From assembly GCA_013153755.1 (NCBI GenBank), contig JAADDU010000021.1, forward strand, positions 1 to 16,055: 16,055 bases of DNA, written 5' to 3'. Under the pieces are notes generated by a model. It saw only the letters and a list, made by a program, of their open reading frames with translations. It was not told where the DNA came from and ran no database searches. The position numbers and the translations under genes were made by a program. Below, one piece after another: positions 8,629-14,437 of the stretch (its first letter is position 1; every line of letters starts with the position of its first letter). The DNA comes from Campylobacterota bacterium (GTDB taxonomy: Bacteria > Campylobacterota > Campylobacteria > Campylobacterales > Sulfurimonadaceae).

Positions 8629-8647
8629 GATAATAAATATCATTATT
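8629..8647. promoter_or_regulatory. Fur-box-like operator upstream of nifS
   Basis: GATAATAAATATCATTATT matches the classical 19-base Fur box at 15 of 19 positions by my own alignment. It lies 20-38 bases upstream of the nifS ATG, where bound repressor would block transcription or early elongation. Iron control of Fe-S assembly genes is known in relatives such as Helicobacter. AT-rich background makes chance matches possible. Confidence 0.5.
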
Positions 8648-8654
8648 TTTAAAT

Positions 8655-8671
8655 AAGACAAAGTTTGTCTT
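8655..8671. promoter_or_regulatory. Perfect 17-base palindrome, likely operator
   Basis: AAGACAAAGTTTGTCTT: 8-base arms around a central G, eight bases from the Fur-box-like site on the nifS side of the divergent gap. The GC-containing arms make it less likely to be AT-background noise. The regulator is unknown; the size suits a homodimeric helix-turn-helix repressor. Confidence 0.5.
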
Positions 8672-8680
8672 CTTTTACTT

Positions 8681-8710
8681 TTGACATCATAATAGGTTTG
8701 TTATTATGAT
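8681..8710 (+). promoter_or_regulatory. Consensus sigma-70 promoter overlaid by an inverted repeat
   Basis: TTGACA (8681-8686) and TATGAT (8705-8710) are separated by 18 bases, an unusually complete promoter for this AT-rich genome. The arms of a perfect 9-base inverted repeat (8686-8694 and 8702-8710, 7-base spacer) touch the -35 and cover the -10, so a protein bound there would shut it. It points toward the 169-residue gene, 64 bases before its ATG. By symmetry TATGAT is also present on the minus strand (8691-8686) and could serve nifS, though no minus-strand -35 is evident. Confidence 0.5.
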
Positions 8711-8747
8711 AAGCTTAAGAGAAACTGACTTCTTATAGTATTTAAGG

Positions 8748-8753
8748 TATAAT
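8748..8753 (+). promoter_or_regulatory. Candidate second -10 box for the 169-residue gene
   Basis: TATAAT in the context GGTATAATTGC, 22 bases before the ATG. The same GGTATAATC/TGC context precedes leuC, which makes this the more typical promoter of the two upstream of this gene. Confidence 0.5.
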
Positions 8754-8774
8754 TGCACCTTAAAGGTAAAATAT

Positions 8775-9284
8775 ATGTGTAATTTTAACAAACAAGACAA
8801 ACAAACTAAAGAATTTTTTCATCTTTTTATGAAAAAAAGTGCTGATACCGTTGGTGGAGTAAACTTTTTTTTAGGGATGATTGATGAATTAAGAGCTACA
8901 AAACCACACCCACTTACAACAAACAAATGTAAAGTAGTATCTGATAAAGTTCAAATAGAGTGGAATAAAATCATTTTTAAAGATAAACTTGATGTTTTAC
9001 AAGAGCTTATAATACTACATAAAAGCTCACAAGATATTGAGTTTAATATACTAGATACAGAAAGTATAAAAAAGAAAAAAAGAGTGTCAAATGTCATAAA
9101 AGCACTTGCACCGGTAGTTTTTAGTGTTAAACCAAAAGATACTAATGATGGTGGAGGATTTGAATTTAAAATCTTTGAAGATATAGATTTAGAAAACGGA
9201 AAAACTAAACTAAACCCAGTATTTATTGCTTTATTTTTTTGCTCTATTGAGTTTACAAAAAAAGCTTTAAAGTATGAAATTTAA
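8775..9284 (+). CDS. Unrecognised 169-residue protein divergent from nifS
   Basis: I do not recognise this protein. It appears soluble, with no signal peptide. The N-terminal part (about 5-60) is mostly helical and polar, with a GGVNFFLGMIDELR segment. A basic stretch KKKKRVSNVIKAL lies near residue 100, then DGGGFEFKIFEDIDLENGK (about 130-148), which looks like beta strands with a turn, and a hydrophobic C-terminal helix (FIALFFCSIEFTKKAL). It has three cysteines (Cys2, Cys52 and one near 159) and no obvious metal-binding cluster. Its own promoter or promoters and an AAAGG ribosome-binding site eight bases before the ATG support expression. It shares a 165-base control region with nifS and ends 49 bases before leuC, which has its own -10. 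A role tied to iron or Fe-S homeostasis is only suggested by position. Confidence 0.75.
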   Translation: MCNFNKQDKQTKEFFHLFMKKSADTVGGVNFFLGMIDELRATKPHPLTTNKCKVVSDKVQIEWNKIIFKDKLDVLQELIILHKSSQDIEFNILDTESIKKKKRVSNVIKALAPVVFSVKPKDTNDGGGFEFKIFEDIDLENGKTKLNPVFIALFFCSIEFTKKALKYEI

Positions 9285-9295
9285 AACTTAAATGG

Positions 9296-9301
9296 TATAA
9301 T
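9296..9301 (+). promoter_or_regulatory. Candidate -10 box for leuC
   Basis: TATAAT in GGTATAATCGC, 32 bases before the leuC ATG. GTATAAT (9295-9301) pairs with ATTATAC (9312-9318) across a 10-base spacer, so the box forms half of an inverted repeat over the start of transcription and could be an operator. An AAAGG ribosome-binding site lies at 9323-9327. Confidence 0.5.
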
Positions 9302-9333
9302 CGCAAAATTAATTATACATTTAAAGGTTTATA

Positions 9334-10593
9334 ATGGCTCAAACTATAACTGAAAAAATATTTTCACAGCATGTTGGTAGAGAAGTTTTTGCAGGTGAAA
9401 TTATTCGCTCAAATATCGATATGGTTATCGGTAATGATATTACAACGCCTATCTCTATCAAAGCATTTGAAGATAGTGGAGCAGAAACTTTAGCAAATCC
9501 TGATGGGTTTTCTATCGTTCTTGACCACTTTATCCCTGCAAAAGATATAGCATCTGCTAATCAAGCAAGAATCAGCCGTGATTTTGCAAAAAAACATAAA
9601 CTTAAAAACTTTTTTGATGAAAAAGATATGGGAATCGAACATGCACTTTTACCTGAGAAAGGTCTTGTAGTTCCAGGTGATGTAATCATCGGTGCAGACT
9701 CTCATACTTGTACTCATGGGGCATTAGGAGCATTTTCAACTGGTATGGGTTCTACTGATTTGGCATTTGCGATGATAAGTGGAGGAAACTGGTTTAAAGT
9801 TCCAGAGTCTATCAAAGTAAACTTAAGTGGAAAGCCAAAAGAGCATACAACTGGTAAAGATATAATCCTTGAGATTATCCGTATGATTGGTGTTGATGGA
9901 GCACTTTACAGAACTTTAGAGTTTACTGGTTCAACTATAGAGCATCTAAATATGGATGATAGATTTTCCATGTGTAATATGGCTATAGAAGCTGGTGCAA
10001 AAAGTGGTATCGTAGCTTATGATGATATAACTAAAGAGTTTTTAGCAGATAAAGACTTAGCAAGAGAGCCTCGTATCCACCAATCAGATACAGACGCAAA
10101 CTACTGCATGACTTTAGATATAGATGTGGCAAATCTTGAGCCTGTTATCGCTTACCCATTTTTACCATCAAATGGTCATAGTATCTCTCAAGCAGTAGCA
10201 GATAAAATTAAAATAGATCAAGCTTTTATAGGAAGTTGTACAAATGGTCGTTTAGGTGATTTAAAAATTGCTTCAGAAATTTTAAAAGGTAAAAAAGTTC
10301 ATCCTGATGTTCGCCTTATCGTAACACCTGGTACTCAAAAGATACTAAAAGAAGCATATAAACTTGGATATATGGATATCATTATAGATGCAGGTGGAGT
10401 TGTGAGTAACCCAACTTGTGGAGCTTGTCTTGGTGGCTACATGGGGATTCTTGGGGATAATGAAGTTGCAGTTTCTACTACAAATAGAAACTTTGTTGGT
10501 CGTATGGGAAGTAGAAGTTCTAAAGTTTATCTTGCAAATTCTGCTGTAGCAGCAATCTCTGCTATAACTGGCTATATAGCAGACCCTAGATAA
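9334..10593 (+). CDS. leuC: 3-isopropylmalate dehydratase large subunit
   Basis: The 419-residue protein is the large subunit of the aconitase-family enzyme that isomerises 2-isopropylmalate to 3-isopropylmalate in leucine biosynthesis. The [4Fe-4S] cysteines are Cys302 (GSCTNGRL), Cys362 and Cys365 (NPTCGACLGG). The GADSHTCTHGALGAFSTGMGSTDLAFAM block is diagnostic for the family, as is NRNFVGRMGS near the end. At about 420 residues it is the shorter LeuC2/archaeal-type form, close to homoaconitase large subunits, so a homoaconitase or dual role cannot be excluded by sequence. The enzyme needs a small subunit (LeuD), which is not in the window; the next gene encodes an outer-membrane protein. 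Its cluster depends on Fe-S assembly, and nifS-nifU lie just upstream. Confidence 0.94.
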   Translation: MAQTITEKIFSQHVGREVFAGEIIRSNIDMVIGNDITTPISIKAFEDSGAETLANPDGFSIVLDHFIPAKDIASANQARISRDFAKKHKLKNFFDEKDMGIEHALLPEKGLVVPGDVIIGADSHTCTHGALGAFSTGMGSTDLAFAMISGGNWFKVPESIKVNLSGKPKEHTTGKDIILEIIRMIGVDGALYRTLEFTGSTIEHLNMDDRFSMCNMAIEAGAKSGIVAYDDITKEFLADKDLAREPRIHQSDTDANYCMTLDIDVANLEPVIAYPFLPSNGHSISQAVADKIKIDQAFIGSCTNGRLGDLKIASEILKGKKVHPDVRLIVTPGTQKILKEAYKLGYMDIIIDAGGVVSNPTCGACLGGYMGILGDNEVAVSTTNRNFVGRMGSRSSKVYLANSAVAAISAITGYIADPR

Positions 10594-10602
10594 AACATCA
10601 CT

Positions 10603-10620
10603 AAAAACTCATAAGTTTTT
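10603..10620 (+). terminator. Candidate leuC terminator
   Basis: AAAAACT and AGTTTTT form a 7-base stem with a CATA loop, nine bases after the leuC stop, and the right arm supplies a run of five T. The stem is AT-rich and weak. It abuts the next gene's -10 box, so terminator and promoter are packed back to back. Confidence 0.4.
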
Positions 10621-10622
10621 GG

Positions 10623-10628
10623 TATAAT
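10623..10628 (+). promoter_or_regulatory. Candidate -10 box for the OmpA-TSP3 gene
   Basis: TATAAT in GGTATAATCACGCC, 35 bases before the ATG, followed by a strong AAAGGA ribosome-binding site at 10652-10657. No clear -35 is seen. Good sequence elements fit an abundant outer-membrane protein. Confidence 0.55.
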
Positions 10629-10662
10629 CACGCCAATTATTTTAAATTTACAAAGGAAAACA

Positions 10663-12018
10663 ATGAAAAAATTGATTCTAATACCAGCTTTAATGCTAGG
10701 TACAATGGCAATGGCTAAACAGCCAAAGTATGAAATTTCACCTATGATAGGTTATAACTTAGCAGAGGGAAACCTAGACTTTAAAGATCATGGTCATATG
10801 CTTGGTGGCTTAGAGCTACAATTTAACTCACCTGACTCTAAAGTAAGTCCAGAATTTTCTATAATGGTCTCTCCTAGTGCTGATTATGAAGGTGGAAAAG
10901 ATACAAATATTTATCGTGGAGCATTTAATGGTGTTTATACTTTTGATAATGTACAAGGTGTAGTACCATTTGCAAAAGCTGGTTTTGGTTATGAAAAAAT
11001 CAGTTCTGAAAATGCAGATAACAAAAGTGCTGCTTTCCTTGATGCAGGTGCAGGTTTTAAAATGTTTTTTACTGAAAATATAGCTCTTAAAATAGAAGCT
11101 ATCTATATGGCTAAACTAGCTTCTCATAATGCAGGTACAGCTGATAACAACTTAGTTGGTATGGCTGGTCTAACATTTGCATTCGGTGGTGAAGAACCTG
11201 CTCCAATAGATGGTGATGATGATAATGATGGTGTTTTAAACTCTATGGATAAATGTCCTAATACAATTAGTGGTACTTCTGTAGATGCTAAAGGGTGTAA
11301 AATAGATGGAGATGATGATAAAGATGGTATTCTTAACTCTGTTGATGAATGTCCTACAACTCCTGCTGGTGAAGCTGTAGATACTAATGGCTGTAGTCTT
11401 GATAGTGATAAAGATGGCGTTGTAAATGCTATGGATAGATGTCCTACAACTCCTATTGGAACAACTGTAGATGCTAATGGCTGTAAAGTTGATGGAGATG
11501 ATGATAATGACGGCGTTTTAAACTCTATGGATAAATGTCCTGCAACTCCTGCTGGTGAGGCTGTAGATGCTAAAGGGTGTAAAATAGATGGAGATGATGA
11601 TAATGATGGCGTTTTAAACTCTATGGATAAATGTCCAAGCACTCCTAAAAATACAGAAGTAGATGCTCAAGGATGTATGCTGCCTGTTAACTTACACATC
11701 AATTTTCAAAATAACTCTTATAAAGTTGATAAACAATCAGATAGAAATATCCAAAAATTTGTTAACTACTTAAAAACTAGAAATAATATAAATGCTGAAA
11801 TCATTGGATATACAGATTCAATAGGTAAAGCATCATATAATAAAAAATTATCTCAAAGAAGAGCTAATGCTGTTAAAGCTATTATAGAAAGTAAAGGTAT
11901 CTCTGCAAGCAGAATCACTGCAACTGGTATGGGTGAAGCTAATCCTGTAGCTACTAACTCTACAAGAGCAGGTCGTGCTTTAAATAGAAGAATTGAAGCT
12001 AAAGTTTCACATAAATAG
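10663..12018 (+). CDS. OmpA-family porin with thrombospondin type-3 repeats
   Basis: The 451-residue protein has a signal peptide (1-18, AMA before Lys19), an OmpA-like beta-barrel of about 160 residues (21-180), five thrombospondin type-3 repeats (183-340) and a C-terminal OmpA peptidoglycan-binding domain (about 342-451). The OmpA domain has the usual NF...Y.VD start, IIGYTDSIG, LSQRRANAV and GRALNRRIEA motifs, including the Asp and Arg expected to hold diaminopimelate. The Asp-rich repeats should bind calcium, and each keeps a Cys pair (KCP and GC) that probably forms a disulfide in the periplasm. The protein therefore links outer membrane to cell wall through a calcium-stiffened spacer. 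This layout resembles OprF-type proteins. The mobA gene starts directly after its stop. It is a natural client for the SurA-like chaperone encoded upstream. Confidence 0.93.
   Translation: MKKLILIPALMLGTMAMAKQPKYEISPMIGYNLAEGNLDFKDHGHMLGGLELQFNSPDSKVSPEFSIMVSPSADYEGGKDTNIYRGAFNGVYTFDNVQGVVPFAKAGFGYEKISSENADNKSAAFLDAGAGFKMFFTENIALKIEAIYMAKLASHNAGTADNNLVGMAGLTFAFGGEEPAPIDGDDDNDGVLNSMDKCPNTISGTSVDAKGCKIDGDDDKDGILNSVDECPTTPAGEAVDTNGCSLDSDKDGVVNAMDRCPTTPIGTTVDANGCKVDGDDDNDGVLNSMDKCPATPAGEAVDAKGCKIDGDDDNDGVLNSMDKCPSTPKNTEVDAQGCMLPVNLHINFQNNSYKVDKQSDRNIQKFVNYLKTRNNINAEIIGYTDSIGKASYNKKLSQRRANAVKAIIESKGISASRITATGMGEANPVATNSTRAGRALNRRIEAKVSHK
11209..11682 (+). repeat. Tandem TSP3-encoding repeat, five units of 96/96/90/96/96 bases
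   Basis: Units start at 11209, 11305, 11401, 11491 and 11587. The third is two codons shorter and starts DSDKDG instead of DGDDDNDG. The first 50 bases of units 4 and 5 differ at one position, and the unit 1/2 and unit 4/5 junctions (from 11281 and 11563) are identical over 40 bases at a distance of 282, which suggests duplication of a three-unit block. Such repeats can gain or lose units by recombination without breaking the frame. Confidence 0.92.
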
Positions 12019-12606
12019 ATGCTAGATATACCATGTGTTATATTTGCAGGTGGTAAAAGTAGCAGAATGGGAGAGGACAAAGCTCTTCTCCCTTTTGCAA
12101 AAGAAAAAACACTAACCCAATACCAACTCCATAACTTCAACAAAATTTTTAAAAATGTATACATATCTTGTAAAGATAAGCATAAATTTGATTTTGATGC
12201 TAATTTCATAGAAGATATAAAATCAGAAACTTCTGTATATGCACCAACTTCGGGCTTTGTAGCTATTTTTAAGAAACTTCAAGAAGATAGATTTTTTGCT
12301 ATTAGTGTAGATGCACCATTTATAACAAAAAAAGAGATTTATAAAATTTTACAAGCAGATAAAGATGATGTAGATGCAGTGGTTGCACAAACAGAATTTG
12401 CAATACAACCAATGTGTGGTATCTATCATCGTTCATTAGAACCAAAATTTATAGATATGTATCAAAAAAACAATCACAAACTAGGCTTTTTACTAAAATC
12501 TTCAAAAACTATTTTCTTAAAATTTGACGATGAAAAACCATTTTTAAACCTAAATCATCCAGCTCAATACAAAGAAGCTCTAAAAATATCACCATTAACT
12601 CATTAA
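12019..12606 (+). CDS. mobA: Molybdenum cofactor guanylyltransferase
   Basis: The 195-residue protein attaches GMP to molybdopterin to give the guanine dinucleotide cofactor used by DMSO-reductase-family enzymes such as nitrate, formate and polysulfide enzymes. The GTP-binding signature AGGKSSRMGEDKALL (10-24) is clear, Asp98 in SVDAPF is the metal-binding site (usually VDTPF or VDMPF), and the C-terminal FLNLNHPAQY matches the NxNxPxD/EY motif. Length fits the family. The ATG follows the OmpA-TSP3 stop with no gap and no ribosome-binding site, so translation is probably coupled to that abundant protein. A moaC gene lies 1.1 kb downstream, which supports the pathway. The lipoprotein gene after it has its own -10 box. 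Confidence 0.92.
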   Translation: MLDIPCVIFAGGKSSRMGEDKALLPFAKEKTLTQYQLHNFNKIFKNVYISCKDKHKFDFDANFIEDIKSETSVYAPTSGFVAIFKKLQEDRFFAISVDAPFITKKEIYKILQADKDDVDAVVAQTEFAIQPMCGIYHRSLEPKFIDMYQKNNHKLGFLLKSSKTIFLKFDDEKPFLNLNHPAQYKEALKISPLTH

Positions 12607-12613
12607 TTTATGC

Positions 12614-12619
12614 TAAAAT
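12614..12619 (+). promoter_or_regulatory. Candidate -10 box for the TSP3-OmpA lipoprotein gene
   Basis: TAAAAT in GCTAAAATAG, eight bases after the mobA stop and 38 bases before the chosen ATG. An AAGG ribosome-binding site at 12646-12649 follows, seven bases before that ATG. The box also argues against the GTG at 12621 as a start. Confidence 0.5.
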
Positions 12620-12656
12620 AGTGACATTAAAAAAGCAATTTAAAAAAGGTAAAAGC

Positions 12657-13595
12657 ATGAAAAAAAGACAAATTTTATTGATGGCACTTTCTATAGCTCT
12701 TCTAAGTGTAGGTTGTTCAACTTCTAGTGGTAGATATGTGAGTCATGGGGATAAGATAGTAATCTCTTGTGAAGATGGAGATAATGATAAAGATGGTGTT
12801 TTAAACTCTAAAGATGAATGTCCAAATACTCCATTTGGAAAAGCAGTTAATGAATTTGGTTGTTTTGTTGATGGTGATGATGACAATGATGGTGTTTTAA
12901 ATTCTAAAGATGAATGCCCAGGTACCGTTGCAGGTGCTACTGTAGATAAATATGGTTGTATAGTTGATGGTGATGATGATAACGATGGTATTCTCAACTC
13001 TACTGATAAATGTCCAACAACATCATTAGGAGCTACTGTTGATGAAGTAGGTTGTGCATTAAGTCTTGATAATGATAATGATGGTGTTCTTAACCCTATA
13101 GATAAATGTCCAGATACTTTACCAAATCAGGTAGTTAATGAAGTTGGCTGTCCTGTTGATGGAGATGATGACAATGATGGTGTTTTAAATTCTATGGATG
13201 AGTGTCCAAATACACCTACAAATGTTAGAAAAGTAGACTTCAGAGGTTGCATGGAAGAGGTAAATCTAAATATTACATTTGAAAACAAATCATACCATGT
13301 TGATAACAACTCTCGTAAATATATTGATGAACTTGTTGAGTTTTTAAAAGCAAAACCATCATATAATGTACAAATCATAGGATACACAGACTCAGTAGGC
13401 AAAAAAAGAGATAACTTACTTTTATCTCAAAGAAGAGCAAGAGCTGTTAGAAATGTTATCATTAACAAAGGCATATCTCCAACTAGAGTAATCGCTACAG
13501 GAAGAGGGGAAGCTAACCCAATAGCAAGTAATTCTACAAGTGAAGGTCGTGCTTTAAACAGAAGAATAGAAGCTAGACTATACCAAAACAACTAG
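12657..13595 (+). CDS. OmpA-family lipoprotein with thrombospondin type-3 repeats
   Basis: From ATG 12657 this is a 312-residue lipoprotein: a lipoprotein signal peptide with lipobox SVGC (Cys20), about 20 linker residues, five TSP3 repeats (about 40-200) and a C-terminal OmpA peptidoglycan-binding domain (about 200-312; IIGYTDSVG, LSQRRARAV, GRALNRRIEAR). No beta-barrel is present, so the protein should be anchored in a membrane by its lipid and tethered to peptidoglycan, with calcium-binding repeats as spacer. I prefer ATG 12657 over the in-frame GTG at 12621 because it has a ribosome-binding site and puts the signal peptide directly at the start. Repeats and OmpA domain closely resemble those of the barrel protein 1.2 kb upstream, so the two are paralogs that differ in membrane anchor. 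It could work with that protein or in a Pal-like role. Confidence 0.92.
   Translation: MKKRQILLMALSIALLSVGCSTSSGRYVSHGDKIVISCEDGDNDKDGVLNSKDECPNTPFGKAVNEFGCFVDGDDDNDGVLNSKDECPGTVAGATVDKYGCIVDGDDDNDGILNSTDKCPTTSLGATVDEVGCALSLDNDNDGVLNPIDKCPDTLPNQVVNEVGCPVDGDDDNDGVLNSMDECPNTPTNVRKVDFRGCMEEVNLNITFENKSYHVDNNSRKYIDELVEFLKAKPSYNVQIIGYTDSVGKKRDNLLLSQRRARAVRNVIINKGISPTRVIATGRGEANPIASNSTSEGRALNRRIEARLYQNN
12774..13256 (+). repeat. Tandem TSP3-encoding repeat in the lipoprotein gene, five units
   Basis: Units start at 12774, 12870, 12966, 13062 and 13158; the spacing is 96 bases and the last unit carries an extra codon. Unit 4 begins SLDNDNDG, lacking the first DG. The core DGDDDNDGVLNSxDxCP matches the upstream gene's repeats. 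These units differ more from each other than those of the barrel gene, which suggests an older array. Confidence 0.9.
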
Positions 13596-13617
13596 CAATA
13601 TACTATATATCTTCTTT

Positions 13618-13641
13618 CCCCTTGTAATATTTTATAAGGGG
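13618..13641 (+). terminator. Candidate terminator after the lipoprotein gene
   Basis: CCCCTT and AAGGGG form a strong stem, extended by three weaker pairs (one G-T) around a 6-base loop, 22 bases after the stop. Only a short AT-rich stretch follows and not a clean T-run. It is the most GC-rich stem in the window's gaps. The rest of the 108-base gap holds the moaC -10 box. Confidence 0.45.
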
Positions 13642-13671
13642 AATTACTCTACATTATTAACACCTATCTGC

Positions 13672-13677
13672 TATAAT
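13672..13677 (+). promoter_or_regulatory. Candidate -10 box for the moaC operon
   Basis: TATAAT in GCTATAATATT, 26 bases before the moaC ATG. The ribosome-binding site that follows is weak (AAAAGAAAAA). No -35 or molybdate-sensing RNA element is seen. Confidence 0.5.
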
Positions 13678-13703
13678 ATTAAAAACACAATAAAAGAAAA
13701 AAT

Positions 13704-14174
13704 ATGAATTTAACACATTTAGATGAAAATCAAAGACCAAAAATGGTTGATGTTTCTGATAAAAATCAGACAACAAGAGTAGCTGTGGCTTCGGGAACTA
13801 TAGAGATGAGTCAAGATGCTTATGATAATATAGTAAGTCAAAGTAATAAAAAAGGTCCTGTTTTACAAACTGCTGTTATAGCTGCTATAATGGGTGTTAA
13901 ACAAACAAGTACTCTTATCCCTATGTGCCATCCACTAAATCTTAGTGGTATAAACTGTGATATAGAAGAGCTTCCTGAACTTCCAGGTTTTAAGCTTATG
14001 GTTACTGCTAAACTAACAGGTCAAACAGGTGTTGAGATGGAAGCTTTAACAGGTGTTAGTGTTGGCCTTTTAACCATCTACGATATGGTAAAGGCGATAG
14101 ATAAAGGGATGGTTATACGAAATGTACAACTAGAAAAAAAATCAGGAGGTAAAAATGGTGATTTTAAACGATAG
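13704..14174 (+). CDS. moaC: Cyclic pyranopterin monophosphate synthase (molybdenum cofactor step 1)
   Basis: The 156-residue enzyme works with MoaA to turn GTP into cyclic pyranopterin monophosphate, the first molybdenum cofactor intermediate. It begins with [16 protein letters not shown], typical of MoaC, and has IPMCHPL (MCHPL at 74-78) and [28 protein letters not shown]. Asp127 and Lys130 in YDMVK correspond to the catalytic Asp128 and Lys131 of E. coli MoaC. The C-terminal KSGGKNGDF is also conserved. No moaA lies in the window. The last 20 bases overlap the following DUF493 gene, whose ribosome-binding site lies inside the codons for the SGG motif, so the two are expressed together. Confidence 0.96.
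   Translation: MNLTHLDENQRPKMVDVSDKNQTTRVAVASGTIEMSQDAYDNIVSQSNKKGPVLQTAVIAAIMGVKQTSTLIPMCHPLNLSGINCDIEELPELPGFKLMVTAKLTGQTGVEMEALTGVSVGLLTIYDMVKAIDKGMVIRNVQLEKKSGGKNGDFKR
14144..14150 (+). promoter_or_regulatory. Strong ribosome-binding site inside moaC for the DUF493 gene
   Basis: AGGAGGT, the best Shine-Dalgarno match in the window, four bases before the DUF493 ATG at 14155. It is part of the codons for the conserved SGG of MoaC and decides the start of the overlapping gene. Confidence 0.7.
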
Positions 14175-14424
14175 TGATAAAAAACTAGAGCTAACTTATC
14201 CATGTTCTTGGTCTTATAAGCTTATAGCTTCTGAAGTGGATGCACTCAAAAAAGCTATAACAGATGTGATAGATGAGAGAGAGCATAAGCTAACTCATTC
14301 TAAAAATTCAAAAGGTGGTAAGTATATAAGCATGAATCTTGATCTACTTGTTCATAATGAGGATGATAGAAACTTTATATATGAAGCCCTAAAAGCTCAT
14401 CAAAATATTAAAATGGTATTGTAA
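14155..14424 (+). CDS. DUF493 family protein (HP0495/YbeD-like)
   Basis: The 89-residue protein matches the small DUF493 family by its opening [12 protein letters not shown] (compare YPCLWDYRVI in Helicobacter HP0495, recalled from memory), the central [32 protein letters not shown] and its length. The family has an ACT-like alpha/beta fold and a suspected regulatory role, with no established activity. It overlaps moaC by 20 bases in another frame and begins after a near-perfect ribosome-binding site, so it is probably made in quantity with MoaC. The next gene starts 13 bases after its stop. Confidence 0.85.
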   Translation: MVILNDSDKKLELTYPCSWSYKLIASEVDALKKAITDVIDEREHKLTHSKNSKGGKYISMNLDLLVHNEDDRNFIYEALKAHQNIKMVL

Positions 14425-14437
14425 AAAAGGATTTGTA

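Noticed and set aside
11124..11642. Open frame of 172 codons opposite the TSP3 repeats
   Set aside because: It is the antisense shadow of the Asp/Gly-rich tandem repeat, which by codon pattern lacks antisense stops; it repeats with the same period and has no start signals. The frames at 12743-12997 and 13127-13402 have the same origin.
12621..12656. GTG start for the TSP3-OmpA lipoprotein
   Set aside because: It has no ribosome-binding site, lies two bases after the -10 box, and would put 12 basic residues before the lipoprotein signal peptide.
11209..13256. CRISPR array or other regular repeat system
   Set aside because: The regular 96-base units are in-frame coding repeats with TSP3 protein motifs in two OmpA-family genes and have no spacers.
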